The notes: generated by a model not told the origin, from the sequence alone. A stretch of DNA of 64,000 bases from Nocardia miyunensis NBRC 108239 (GCF_001613065.1 NZ_BDBQ01000040.1:62001-126000), one strand, 5' to 3'. Counted from the first letter of the stretch, positions 9,159 through 18,121 are shown. Numbers and translations are program-made.

Positions 9159-10616
9159 ATGAATCTCCCGGCACTTCCCGATCGCAGGGCAGCCCTGCGG
9201 CCGGACGCCCCAGCCCTCACCGACGACGGGGTCGATCTGTCCAACGCTCGTTTCCTCGAGGCGGTGCGCCGGGCAGCCGCGAGCCTGCGCGGCCGCGGCG
9301 TCGGCGTGGGTGACGTGGTCGCGGTGAGGTTGCCCAATACCGCGGATCTGGTGGTGACACTGTTCGCCGCGTGGCGGCTGGGGGCGGCGCTCACTCCCGT
9401 CAATCCGTCGCTGACCCTCGACGAGGTCACCTACCAGCTGGCTGACGCCGGCGCGAAGGTGCTCGTCACCGACAGGCCATTCGACGGCCCGGCGTGCGCG
9501 GTCGTGCCTGTGGGTGAGTTCGCCGATGGCGCGGGCGCCGACATCGAGCCGGTCGACGCGGACCCGGACGCGCTGGCCCTGGTGATCTACACCAGCGGCA
9601 CCACGGGGCGGCCCAAGGGCGTCATGCTCGACCACGCCAACCTGCGCGCCATGTGCGGCATGGTCATCGACGCGCTGGAGCTGACCGAGGCCGACCACAG
9701 CCTGCTGATCCTGCCGTTGTTCCACGTCAACGGGATCGTGGTGAGCGTGCTGGCGCCGCTGCTGGCGGGCGGGCGTACCACCGTCGCGGGCCGGTTCGAT
9801 GCGGGCAGCTTCTTCACCCGGATCGAAAACGCCCGGCCCACATACTTTTCCGCCGTGCCGACCATCTACACGATGCTGGCCGGGCTGCCGGAGGACGTGC
9901 ATCCGGACACCTCGTCGGTACGGTTCGGCATCTGCGGGGCCGCTCCGGCGAGTGTGGAGCTGCTGGCGAGATTCGAAGCGCGCTACGGCATCCCGATCGT
10001 CGAGGGTTACGGCCTGTCCGAAGGCACCTGTGCCAGCACGCTCAATCCCGTTGCCGGTCAACGTAAGCCGGGCACCGTCGGTCTGCCGATGCCGGGTCAG
10101 AGCATCCGGATCCGGAGGGCGGACGGGGGTGACGCGCCGGCGGGGGAGACGGGCGAGATCGTGGTTTCCGGCCCGAATGTCATGCGCGGCTATCTGAATC
10201 GGCCGGAGGAGACCGCCACCACGGTGCTGGACGGCTGGCTGCGCACCGGCGATATCGGGCGACTGGACGCGGACGGCTATCTGATCCTGGTCGACCGGGT
10301 CAAGGACATGATCATCCGCGGCGGCGAGAACATCTACCCGAAGGAGATCGAAACCGTCGTCTACCAGCTGCCCGAGATCCGCGAGGCGGCGGTGGTCGGC
10401 CGGCCGGATCCGGTCTACGGCGAACAGCCGATCCTGTTCGTCGCTCTCGCCGCGGACTCGTCCCTGGATGAAGAGGCCATTCGCCGGTACGTCCGTAAGG
10501 GACTGGCGAAATACAAACTGCCGGTATCCATCTCGATTCTCGACGAGCTGCCCAAGAATGCGGTCGGCAAGATCGACAAACCCGCGTTGCGCCATCTCGA
10601 CGCGCAAATGCGTTGA
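9159..10616 (+). CDS. acyl-CoA ligase (AMP-binding, class I adenylate-forming)
   Basis: A 485-residue acyl/aryl-CoA synthetase that activates a carboxylic acid as acyl-AMP and then acyl-CoA. Diagnostic motifs are the P-loop VIYTSGTTGRPKG, the A5 motif EGYGLSEGT, the hinge region DGWLRTGDIG, and the catalytic A10 lysine in PKNAVGKIDKPAL. The protein is short for a long-chain FadD, closer to medium-chain or aryl ligases. The frame is open upstream, but the ATG at 9159 has AAGGA eight bases before it. It heads a forward block with DUF3556, FAD oxidoreductase and acyl-CoA dehydrogenase genes. The substrate is unknown. Confidence 0.88.
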   Translation: MNLPALPDRRAALRPDAPALTDDGVDLSNARFLEAVRRAAASLRGRGVGVGDVVAVRLPNTADLVVTLFAAWRLGAALTPVNPSLTLDEVTYQLADAGAKVLVTDRPFDGPACAVVPVGEFADGAGADIEPVDADPDALALVIYTSGTTGRPKGVMLDHANLRAMCGMVIDALELTEADHSLLILPLFHVNGIVVSVLAPLLAGGRTTVAGRFDAGSFFTRIENARPTYFSAVPTIYTMLAGLPEDVHPDTSSVRFGICGAAPASVELLARFEARYGIPIVEGYGLSEGTCASTLNPVAGQRKPGTVGLPMPGQSIRIRRADGGDAPAGETGEIVVSGPNVMRGYLNRPEETATTVLDGWLRTGDIGRLDADGYLILVDRVKDMIIRGGENIYPKEIETVVYQLPEIREAAVVGRPDPVYGEQPILFVALAADSSLDEEAIRRYVRKGLAKYKLPVSISILDELPKNAVGKIDKPALRHLDAQMR

Positions 10617-10649
10617 TTCCCAACATTTTTCAGTAAAAGGAGTATCGTC

Positions 10650-12470
10650 ATGGGATTCATCGGACCCGATCTGCCCGCCGTGGAGCCGGAGAGCTTCCTG
10701 CGGCTGCCGCTCATGGAGCGGATGCGGATTCTGGCCGTCAACTGGGCCGAACACGGCTTCGGCTCACCGCGCATGGTGCACACGATCTACATCCTGAAAC
10801 TGATCGTGCTGTACGCCCTCGGCGGCATCGTCGTCGCCACCACCACCTCGCACCTGCCCGCCTTCTGGCACGTGGGCCAGTGGTGGAACCAGCCGATCGT
10901 CTACCAGAAGGTGATCCTGTGGACCGTTCTGCTGGAGAGTATCGGCATCGCCGGTTCGTGGGGCCCGCTGGCGGGGAAGGTGAAACCCATGACCGGGGGC
11001 ATCCTGTTCTGGGCGCGGCCACGCACCATCCGGCTGCGGCCCTGGAAGTGCGTGCCGTTCACCGCGGGCGACCGCCGCGGCTGGTTCGACATCACGCTGT
11101 ATGCCGCCCTGCTGATCAGTGTGGCCGTCGCCCTGTTCTCGCCTGGGGCGCACAGTGATTCGCTGTCGGCGGCGATGCCGGGCAATACCTCGGGCCTGGT
11201 GAACCCCGCGCTGCTCATCGCGCCGATCGTGCTGCTGGTCGTGAACGGGTTGCGGGACAAGACCATCTTTCTGGCCGCCCGGGGCGAGCAGTACCTGCCC
11301 GCGTTGTTCTTCTTCGCCGCGCTGCCCTTCGTCGACATGATCATCGCGCTGAAACTGCTCATCGTCGTCGTGTGGGTGGGCGCCGGTGTGTCCAAGTTCG
11401 GCAAGCACTTCGCGCTGGTGGTGCCGCCCATGGTGAGCAACAGCCCGTCGGTGCCGTTCGCCTGGTTCAAGCGCGCGCACTACCGGGACTTCCCGCGTGA
11501 TCTGCGCCCGTCCCGCATCGCTGATGTGATGGCGCACGTCGGCGGCACCACGGTCGAGGTGATCGTGCCGCTGGTGCTGCTGTTCTCGACCGACCGGTGG
11601 CTCACCCTGGCGGCCGTGGCGGTAATGGTGATCTTCCACCTGTTCATCGTGTCGACCTTCCCGCTGGCTGTGCCGCTGGAATGGAACGTGCTGTTCGCCT
11701 ACGCGACGGTGTTCCTGTTCCTGGGCTTTCCCAACTGGCACGGGTACGGCGTCTTCGACATCTCCTCGGCGTGGCTGGGACTCGCGTTGATCGCCGCACT
11801 GCTGGTCTTCCCGATCCTCGGCAACTTCCGGCCCGACAAGGTGTCCTTCCTGCCGTCCATGCGGCAGTACGCCGGGAACTGGGCCTCGGCGGTATGGGCC
11901 TTCGCCCCCGGCGCGGAGGGCAAACTGGATCGGGTGACGCGCACCGCGAGAAACCAGGTCGACCAGTTCGTCGAATTCGGCTACGAGCCGGAGTGGGCCG
12001 AGGTGACCATGCAGCAGGTCGTCGCCTGGCGCACCATGCACAGCCAGGGCCGCGGCCTGTTCTCGGTGCTGCTGAAGAACCTGCCCGACATTGATGCCCG
12101 CACCGTGCGCGAGGGCGAATTCCTGTGCAACTCGGTAATCGGCTTCAACTTCGGCGACGGCCACCTGCACAATGCGGATTTCATCGCCGCCGTGCAGCGC
12201 GAAGCCCACTTCGAACCCGGTGAGGCGGTCGTCGTGTGGGCCGAGTCGCAGGCGTGGGGCAGCCGGGTACAGCATTACCAGGTCATCGACGCCGCACTCG
12301 GTGTGATCGAGCGCGGCACCTGGAAGGTCGCCGATGCCGTGGCGGAGCAGCCGTGGCTGCCCGACGGCCCGATCCCGCTGACGGTCGACTGGACCCGGCC
12401 ACAGCGAGAAGCGTTCGGTCCGAAGGAGATTCGCGACGAGCGGGATCACGATCGCGGAGCGCTGGCATGA
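10650..12470 (+). CDS. DUF3556 family multi-pass membrane protein
   Basis: A 606-residue protein of the DUF3556 family known from mycobacteria and relatives; function unknown. About ten hydrophobic segments lie in the first 400 residues, for example IYILKLIVLYALGGIVVATT, PALLIAPIVLLVVN, LLIVVVWVGAGVSKFGKHF and VLFAYATVFLFLGF. They are followed by a soluble C-terminal part of about 180 residues (FGYEPEWAEVTMQQVVAWRTMHSQGRG and later VIGFNFGDGHLHN, quoted here in separate pieces). A strong AGGAG precedes the ATG. It starts 33 bases after the ligase and its stop overlaps the next gene by ATGA. Tight coupling suggests it acts with the FAD oxidoreductase on a membrane-associated lipid-like substrate; that is inference. 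Confidence 0.82.
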   Translation: MGFIGPDLPAVEPESFLRLPLMERMRILAVNWAEHGFGSPRMVHTIYILKLIVLYALGGIVVATTTSHLPAFWHVGQWWNQPIVYQKVILWTVLLESIGIAGSWGPLAGKVKPMTGGILFWARPRTIRLRPWKCVPFTAGDRRGWFDITLYAALLISVAVALFSPGAHSDSLSAAMPGNTSGLVNPALLIAPIVLLVVNGLRDKTIFLAARGEQYLPALFFFAALPFVDMIIALKLLIVVVWVGAGVSKFGKHFALVVPPMVSNSPSVPFAWFKRAHYRDFPRDLRPSRIADVMAHVGGTTVEVIVPLVLLFSTDRWLTLAAVAVMVIFHLFIVSTFPLAVPLEWNVLFAYATVFLFLGFPNWHGYGVFDISSAWLGLALIAALLVFPILGNFRPDKVSFLPSMRQYAGNWASAVWAFAPGAEGKLDRVTRTARNQVDQFVEFGYEPEWAEVTMQQVVAWRTMHSQGRGLFSVLLKNLPDIDARTVREGEFLCNSVIGFNFGDGHLHNADFIAAVQREAHFEPGEAVVVWAESQAWGSRVQHYQVIDAALGVIERGTWKVADAVAEQPWLPDGPIPLTVDWTRPQREAFGPKEIRDERDHDRGALA

Positions 12471-13924
12471 CCACCGCAACTGTCGTCGGCGGCGGGCCCA
12501 ACGGACTCGCCGCCGGCGTGGCCCTTGCCCGGGCGGGCGTGCGGGTCACGGTGCTCGAGGCCGACACGGAGATCGGCGGCGGCGCCCGCACCGTGGAGGC
12601 CATCGTTCCGGGACTGCTGCACGACCAGTGCTCGGCGGTGCATCCGATGGCGGCGGGCTCGCCGTTCCTGCGCGAGCTCGGCCTGGATCGGTACGGATTG
12701 TCCTGGTGCACACCGGAGATCGACTGTGTGCACCCGCTCGCCGACGGCCGGGCCGGCGTCCTGCACCGGTCGGTCGAGCTGACGGCCGCTGGACTCGGCC
12801 GGGACGGGCGGCGGTGGAAGTCGTTGTTCGGCAAGCCCTCCGCCCGCTACGACACCCTGGCCGAGGACATCCTGCGACCCCTGCTGCGGGTGCCCCGGCA
12901 TCCGCTGACCCTGGCCCGCTTCGGCGCACCGACCCCGTTGCCCGCTTCGGCGCTGGTCCGGATCTTCCGGACCGAGGAGGCGCGGGCGCTGTTCGGCGGT
13001 GTTGCGGCGCATGCCTTCCGGCCACTGCACCTGCCGATGACCTCGGCCATCGGCATGGGCATCCTCACCGCGGGTCACCGCTACGGCTGGCCCGTGGCGG
13101 CCGGCGGCTCACAGGCCATTACCCGGGCGCTGGCCGCTCTGCTCGTCGATCTCGGCGGCAGGATCGAGACCGGCGTCCGGATCCGGGCCGGCGCGCAGCT
13201 GCCGCGAGCGGACGTCACGATGTTCGATCTCGCCCCGGAATCGGTGGCCCAGATCCTCGGCGACCGGCTGCCGTCGCGAATCTCGCACGCGTATCGGCGA
13301 TTTCGGCGCGGACCGGGTGCCTTCAAGGTCGACTTCGCGGTCGTGGAGGGTGTGCCCTGGGCCAATCCGGACGCCCGTCGCGCCGGGACGGTCCATCTGG
13401 GCGGCCCGTACCGCGAAGTCGCCGCGTCCGAGCGCGACATCCATGCCGGTCGCCTGCCCGAACGACCGTTCGTCCTGGTCGGTCAGCAGTATCTGGCCGA
13501 CCCGCAACGCTCGGTGGGTGATGCTCACCCGATATGGGCCTACGCACATGTCCCGTACGGCTACACCGGCGATGCCACCGAAGCGATCATCACCCGCATC
13601 GAGCAGTTCGCTCCCGGTTTCCGGGACCGTGTCATCGGTTACACCGTCCGCCCGACTCTCGAGTTCGCCACCCACAATCCGAACTTCACCGGAGGCGACA
13701 TAATGACGGGATCCAAGGATATCCGCCAGCTCGTGTTCGGGCCGCGAATCACCCTGTCTCCGTACGTGATCGGGATTCCCGGCATGTATATCTGCTCCGC
13801 CGCGACCCCGCCCGGGCCGGGCGCTCACGGAATGTGCGGCGCCAACGCCGCCGGGGCGGCCCTGGCCTACCTGGAGACGATGTGCCCTGGGACAACAGAC
13901 GAGGGGCTTCGTTGTCGACCGTGA
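12467..13924 (+). CDS. FAD-dependent oxidoreductase, phytoene desaturase-like
   Basis: A 485-residue flavoprotein of the CrtI/amine-oxidase superfamily. The dinucleotide-binding motif is at the very N-terminus (VVGGGPNGLAAGVALARAG), followed by a Glu (VLEAD) for FAD ribose. The C-terminal FAD contact region reads ICSAATPPGPGAHGMCG. Family members desaturate, isomerise or hydrate polyenes and related lipids. The start is fixed by a four-base ATGA overlap with the DUF3556 gene; a longer upstream reading is just open frame. No phytoene synthase or other carotenoid gene is seen in the window, so a carotenoid role is not supported here. Confidence 0.82.
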   Translation: MTTATVVGGGPNGLAAGVALARAGVRVTVLEADTEIGGGARTVEAIVPGLLHDQCSAVHPMAAGSPFLRELGLDRYGLSWCTPEIDCVHPLADGRAGVLHRSVELTAAGLGRDGRRWKSLFGKPSARYDTLAEDILRPLLRVPRHPLTLARFGAPTPLPASALVRIFRTEEARALFGGVAAHAFRPLHLPMTSAIGMGILTAGHRYGWPVAAGGSQAITRALAALLVDLGGRIETGVRIRAGAQLPRADVTMFDLAPESVAQILGDRLPSRISHAYRRFRRGPGAFKVDFAVVEGVPWANPDARRAGTVHLGGPYREVAASERDIHAGRLPERPFVLVGQQYLADPQRSVGDAHPIWAYAHVPYGYTGDATEAIITRIEQFAPGFRDRVIGYTVRPTLEFATHNPNFTGGDIMTGSKDIRQLVFGPRITLSPYVIGIPGMYICSAATPPGPGAHGMCGANAAGAALAYLETMCPGTTDEGLRCRP

Positions 13925-14014
13925 CATTGTGAGGCCGCCGGTCCGGGCGCACCCTGACGAGAGTGATGTGGACCATACGTCCACGCTGGATGATTCTCGC
14001 GCATGGAGGCCGAA

Positions 14015-15205
14015 ATGGATCTTCGGATCGGTGTCGCCGATGCCCTCGGGACCGACTACTTCTACTTGCAAGAACACCTCACCCCGGCGCAGCACGAGGT
14101 CCTGTTGCGGACGCGGGAGTTCGTCGCCGAAGAAGTCCGACCGGTCATCAACGACTACTGGGAGCGGGCAGAATTCCCGTTCCCCCTGGTGGAAAGGCTT
14201 GCCGAGGTCGGCATCATCGGTGACGGCATCGTCGGCTACGGGTGCCCGGACCTGGATCCGATCTCGGTCGGGCTGGCGTACATGGAACTCAGCCGCGGTG
14301 ACGGCAGCATCGGCACTTTCGCCGGTGTGCAGGCCGGACTGGCCATGCAGTCGATAGCCCAGTGCGGTTCCGAGGAACAGAAACAGCGATGGCTGCCGGA
14401 GATGGCCCGGCTACGCAAGATCGGGGCGTTCGCGCTGACCGAACCCGAACACGGTTCCGATTCCATCGGACTCGAGACCAGCGCCCGTCGCGACGGGGAC
14501 GGCTATGTCATCACCGGCGCGAAGAAATGGATCGGGAACGGCAGCATCGCCGATGTGATCGTGGTGTGGGCGCGCGACGCCGAGGACGGTCAGGTCAAGG
14601 GCTTCCTGGTGGAGAAGGGCACCCCCGGTTACCACGCGGAGGTCATCACCGGAAAGGGCGCGCTGCGCGCGGTGTGGCAGGCGCAGATTCGACTCGACGA
14701 CGTGCGGGTACCGGCCGAGAGCCGGCTGCCCGGCGCGAACTCGTTCAAGGACTGCGCCAAGGTGCTGGTCGGTACCCGCAGTGCCTGCGCGTGGATGGCC
14801 CTGGGCCACGCCCTGGCCGGCTTCGACACCGCGCTCACCTACAGTCGACGGCGTACGCAGTTCGGCAAGCCGCTGGCCTCATTCCAAATCGTGCAGGACC
14901 GTCTGGTGAAGATGCTGGCCGATGTCACCTCCATGCAGTTGTACTGCCTGCAGATCGGCACGCTCGCCGCCGAGGGGCGCCTGCAACCGACCCTGGCCGG
15001 GCTGGCCAAGATGCACAACACCTCCACCGCGCGTTCGGTTCTGCACACTGCGCGGGACATGTTGGGCGGCAACGGAATTCTGCTGGACTTCCAGGTCATT
15101 CGGCACATGGCCGATGTGGAGGCGGTGCACACCTTCGAAGGCACCGAGACCATGCAGACCCTGATTGTCGGCCGCGACATCACCGGTATCAGCGCGTTCG
15201 CCTGA
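14015..15205 (+). CDS. acyl-CoA dehydrogenase, glutaryl-CoA dehydrogenase-like
   Basis: A 396-residue FAD enzyme that oxidises acyl-CoA to enoyl-CoA, possibly with decarboxylation. Family signs are the substrate/FAD stretch FALTEPEHGSDS, KKWIGNG, the conserved RRTQFGKPLASFQ, and the catalytic base Glu in HTFEGTETMQTL, in the position used by glutaryl-CoA dehydrogenases. The frame opens at ATG 14003, but ATG 14015 has GGAGG five bases upstream, so the later start is chosen. It lies 90 bases after the FAD oxidoreductase and 36 bases before the CoA-transferase gene. The neighbouring ligase and CoA-transferase suggest activation then oxidation of an unknown acid. Confidence 0.88.
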   Translation: MDLRIGVADALGTDYFYLQEHLTPAQHEVLLRTREFVAEEVRPVINDYWERAEFPFPLVERLAEVGIIGDGIVGYGCPDLDPISVGLAYMELSRGDGSIGTFAGVQAGLAMQSIAQCGSEEQKQRWLPEMARLRKIGAFALTEPEHGSDSIGLETSARRDGDGYVITGAKKWIGNGSIADVIVVWARDAEDGQVKGFLVEKGTPGYHAEVITGKGALRAVWQAQIRLDDVRVPAESRLPGANSFKDCAKVLVGTRSACAWMALGHALAGFDTALTYSRRRTQFGKPLASFQIVQDRLVKMLADVTSMQLYCLQIGTLAAEGRLQPTLAGLAKMHNTSTARSVLHTARDMLGGNGILLDFQVIRHMADVEAVHTFEGTETMQTLIVGRDITGISAFA

Positions 15206-15241
15206 GACGCATCGCCGGTCGGCAGATTTCCGGGAGACGCG

Positions 15242-17209
15242 ATGGCCGCATCAGCCGATATTCCGCCCATGTCCTCCGCTCGGGACAAGGTTGTCTCCGC
15301 CGCGGAAGCCGTCCGCCTCATCCGTGACGGTGATTCGGTCGCCGTCGGGGGCTTCGGGGGACAGTGCTTCCCCGAAGAACTCACGATCGCGCTCGAACGG
15401 CGCTTCCTGGAGTCCGGAACGCCGCACGATCTGGGCATCATCTTCGCCGTCGCCCAGGGCGATCGCAGGGGGCGCGGGCTGGACCGGATCTGTCACCCCG
15501 GATTGATTTCGCGCGCCATCGGCGGGCATTGGGGGATGAGCCCGGCCATCCAGAAGCTGGCCGTCGGCAACGAGATCGCCGCGCACAACCTGCCCCAGGG
15601 GGTGCTGTCGCAGCTGTTCCGCGACACGGCGGCCGGCAAACCCGGCCTGCTCACCCACGTCGGGCTCGACACGTTCGTGGATCCGCGGCTTGGCGGCGGC
15701 AAGGTCAACGAGCGCACCACCGAGGATCTCGTCGAACTGATCACCCTGGGCGGCAACGAGTTTCTGTTCTACAAGGCATTGCCCATGGATGTCGCACTGC
15801 TGCGCGGCACTACCGCTGATCCCGACGGCAACATCACCATGGAGCGCGAAGCGCTCACCCTCGAGGCGCTGTCCATCGCGACCGCCGCGCACAATGCGGG
15901 CGGGCTGGTAATCGTCCAGGTGGAACGGCTTGCCGAGGCGGGTTCGCTGTGCCCACGCGACGTGAAAATTCCCGGGGTGCTGGTGGATTGCGTGGTGGTG
16001 GCCGAGCGCGACCACCACTGGCAGACTTTCGGCACCCGGTACTCCCCGGCCTACAGCGGTGAACTGCGACGGGTGCCGCTGCACACCCTGGCGCCGCTGC
16101 CGCTGAACGAACGCAAGGTGATCGCCCGGCGCGCCGCGCTCGAACTGCGCGTCAACAGTGTGGTGAATCTCGGTGTGGGCATGCCCGAAGGCATTGCCGC
16201 CGTCGCGACCGAGGAGCGAATCGTCGACTACCTGACGCTGACCGCCGAACCCGGGGTGATCGGCGGAATGCCCGCCGGCGGAGCCGATTTCGGCGTGGCG
16301 GTCAATGCGCAGGCCGTGCTCGACCAGCCTTATCAGTTCGACTTCTACGATGGTGGGGGATTGGACGCGGCCTTCCTGGGCATGGCGCAGTCGGATCGGG
16401 ACGGCAATGTCAATGTCAGCCGGTTCGGTAGCCGGCTCGCCGGATCGGGCGGATTCATCAACATCAGCCAGAACGCGAAACAGGTGATCTTTCTGGGCAC
16501 CTTCCTCGCTCCCAGCCGCACCGCGGTGCTGGACGGGCAGGTGGTCGTCGAGCACGGGCCGGCCGCCGCCAAGTTCGTCGACGCCGTCGAACAGCGCACC
16601 TTCAGCGGGGCCCAGGCAGTGCGAACAGGTCAACCGGTGCTCTACATCACCGACCGGTGTGTGTTCCGGCTGACGGCCGACGGTCTGCAACTGACCGAGG
16701 TTGCGCCCGGCATCGACGTCGACCGAGACATCCTCGCGCACATGCCGTTCGAGCCGCTGCTCGAGGGGGATCCGGCCGTCATGGATGCGCGCCTGTTCAC
16801 CCCGGATCCCATGGGGCTGAAGGACCAGCTCCTCTCGGTCCCGATGCCGGCCCGCATGACCTACGACGACACCCGCAACGTCTTCTTCCTCAATATGGAA
16901 GGCCTGGCTCCGGCCACCCCTGCCGAGGTCGAAACAATCCGTGCCGCAATCGAATCCCGCCTGATTCGGATCGGCAGGAAAGTGCACCTGGTCGCCAATT
17001 ACGACAATTTCACCCTCCCCACCGACCTGCGCGACCTCTACGCCCGCTCGATACAGGACTTCGCCGAGCGCTTCTATCTGTCCGCGAGCCGCTACAGCAC
17101 GAGTTCGTTCATGAGGCTCAAGCTTCACGACCACCTCGCCGGTCGTGGCGTCGCCCCGCACATCTACGAGAACCGCGCCGAGGCGCTGGCCAACCTGAGA
17201 GTGGATTGA
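15242..17209 (+). CDS. acyl-CoA:acetate/3-ketoacid CoA-transferase (family I, fused subunits)
   Basis: A 655-residue CoA-transferase with alpha and beta domains fused (YdiF/propionate CoA-transferase type). The first domain has VAVGGFGGQCFPEEL; the second begins near NSVVNLGVGMPEG and carries the catalytic Glu at about residue 336 in LTAEPGVIGGMPAGG. Fused enzymes of this kind are usually about 520-540 residues. Here about 120 extra residues follow (from roughly MTYDDTRNVFFLNMEGL to the end), with no motif I recognise. The start ATG is 36 bases after the dehydrogenase gene. It could activate short acids with acetyl-CoA, complementing the acyl-CoA ligase. An antisense frame of similar length is a shadow. 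Confidence 0.86.
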   Translation: MAASADIPPMSSARDKVVSAAEAVRLIRDGDSVAVGGFGGQCFPEELTIALERRFLESGTPHDLGIIFAVAQGDRRGRGLDRICHPGLISRAIGGHWGMSPAIQKLAVGNEIAAHNLPQGVLSQLFRDTAAGKPGLLTHVGLDTFVDPRLGGGKVNERTTEDLVELITLGGNEFLFYKALPMDVALLRGTTADPDGNITMEREALTLEALSIATAAHNAGGLVIVQVERLAEAGSLCPRDVKIPGVLVDCVVVAERDHHWQTFGTRYSPAYSGELRRVPLHTLAPLPLNERKVIARRAALELRVNSVVNLGVGMPEGIAAVATEERIVDYLTLTAEPGVIGGMPAGGADFGVAVNAQAVLDQPYQFDFYDGGGLDAAFLGMAQSDRDGNVNVSRFGSRLAGSGGFINISQNAKQVIFLGTFLAPSRTAVLDGQVVVEHGPAAAKFVDAVEQRTFSGAQAVRTGQPVLYITDRCVFRLTADGLQLTEVAPGIDVDRDILAHMPFEPLLEGDPAVMDARLFTPDPMGLKDQLLSVPMPARMTYDDTRNVFFLNMEGLAPATPAEVETIRAAIESRLIRIGRKVHLVANYDNFTLPTDLRDLYARSIQDFAERFYLSASRYSTSSFMRLKLHDHLAGRGVAPHIYENRAEALANLRVD

Positions 17210-17305
17210 GTCGGTCACCATGTCCGATGCCGGACGTGGCCGAGGTGTCCGCCGATCCGCAGTTGCGGGGGTCGCTGGGACGTCTCCGCACGCCGGGATC
17301 GGGGT

Positions 17306-17482
17306 TCAGGTATTGGTCGAGGCTGTATCCGGTTGTCCGGCAGGTAGTTCGATGGCCGACAGGTGCATTTCGAGGATCGGTCGGTAGAGGTCGACGTCGT
17401 CGAGTTCGCTGCCGAGGACGATTGCGTCGCTCGTGGTCACGAGGGTGTGCGCGGTGATGTCCGGGGCGGTAGCCGATTCACG
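17306..17482 (-). pseudogene. short coding remnant of unknown origin
   Basis: A minus-strand frame ending at the stop at 17306 reads TAHTLVTTSDAIVLG, then SELDDVDLYRPILEMHLSAI, with strongly G/C-biased third positions. It therefore looks like true coding sequence, but it covers only about 50-55 codons before the reading becomes implausible upstream. I do not recognise the family. It is probably the C-terminal end of a decayed gene. The rest of the 17210-17609 gap holds the Rrf2 promoter region and nothing else I can name. Confidence 0.3.
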
Positions 17483-17567
17483 GACACTGCAAGGTCGACT
17501 GATCGTCTTCGCAGTCTCCGACCACGGCCGGAATCTGCGAACAGTGATGGCTTGCCAACGATTGGTT

Positions 17568-17584
17568 GTAACTACTATGGTTAC
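17568..17584. promoter_or_regulatory. operator candidate GTAAC-N7-GTTAC upstream of Rrf2 gene
   Basis: A 5-7-5 inverted repeat, GTAAC TACTATG GTTAC, lies 25 bases before the Rrf2-type gene. The same arrangement and spacing recurs at 18085-18101 before the SDR gene. The pair suggests that the regulator binds both its own promoter and that of the SDR gene. Confidence 0.6.
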
Positions 17585-17609
17585 GACATGATCGGAAGGC
17601 CGGGGTGAC

Positions 17610-18041
17610 GTGAGTGCCAACAGCAGGCTGACTGTCGCCGCGCATGCCCTGACCTGGATCGGGCTGTACCAGCGCCGCGGCAACGAGGTCGCCACCTCCG
17701 AACAGATCGCGACGAGCGTCAACACCAACCCGGTGGTGATTCGTCGACTGCTGGCCACGTTGCGCAAGGCTGGACTGGCCGACTCGCGGCGGGGTGCCGG
17801 CGCGGGCTGGACGCTGTCGCGAGATCTGGCGGCGATCACCTTGCTCGATGTCTACGACGCGATCGAGCCCGGGCCGATCTTCGCCCTGCATCCATCGACG
17901 CCGGACCCCGAGTGCGTTGTGGGCCACGGCATCGGACCCGCGATGGCTGCCGTCTACGACGGAGCCGAGGCCGCACTCCGCCGGGAGTTGGCGAAAACCA
18001 CACTCGAGGACGTGCTGCGAGACATATTGCGGGTCGCCTAG
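17610..18041 (+). CDS. Rrf2 family transcriptional regulator (YwnA-like)
   Basis: A 143-residue winged-helix regulator. The DNA-binding part is residues 5-75 (TSEQIATSVNTNPVVIRRLLATLRKAGL, quoted as the helix-turn-helix region in outline: TSEQIATSVN then VVIRRLL). A C-terminal dimerisation helix follows. Only one cysteine is present (PECVVGHGI), so it cannot hold an IscR-type three-Cys iron-sulfur cluster; a single-Cys redox or electrophile sensor of YwnA/HypR type is more likely. It starts at GTG. It lies 80 bases before an SDR gene in the same direction, with matching inverted repeats before both genes, so it probably autoregulates and controls the SDR. Confidence 0.8.
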   Translation: MSANSRLTVAAHALTWIGLYQRRGNEVATSEQIATSVNTNPVVIRRLLATLRKAGLADSRRGAGAGWTLSRDLAAITLLDVYDAIEPGPIFALHPSTPDPECVVGHGIGPAMAAVYDGAEAALRRELAKTTLEDVLRDILRVA

Positions 18042-18084
18042 CGTCGACCGGCCGCGCTGACGGCCTTCGACTCTGCCAACAGAT

Positions 18085-18101
18085 GTAACAAAAGTAGTTA
18101 C
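18085..18101. promoter_or_regulatory. operator candidate GTAAC-N7-GTTAC upstream of SDR gene
   Basis: GTAAC AAAAGTA GTTAC, 20 bases before the SDR start codon, has the same arms and the same 7-base spacer length as the site before the Rrf2 gene. Bound protein here would block transcription start or elongation into the SDR gene. Confidence 0.6.
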
Positions 18102-18121
18102 CTCGAAGATCGGAGAATCTC

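Noticed and set aside
8949..10754. 601-codon minus-strand frame across the acyl-CoA ligase
   Set aside because: The ligase on the other strand has every family motif. The antisense frame has no recognisable domain and runs across two genes.
10764..12479. 571-codon open frame antisense to the DUF3556 gene
   Set aside because: It is opposite a convincing multi-pass membrane protein with a good ribosome-binding site. Its composition (rich in Arg, His, Gln, Asp) is typical of shadow frames in high-GC DNA.
12467..13924. Carotenoid biosynthesis role for the CrtI-like flavoprotein
   Set aside because: No phytoene synthase, cyclase or prenyltransferase gene is nearby; the operon partners are acyl-CoA enzymes.
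15251..17221. 656-codon minus-strand frame opposite the CoA-transferase
   Set aside because: Same length and phase as the real gene but with no family features; a mirror of its codon bias.
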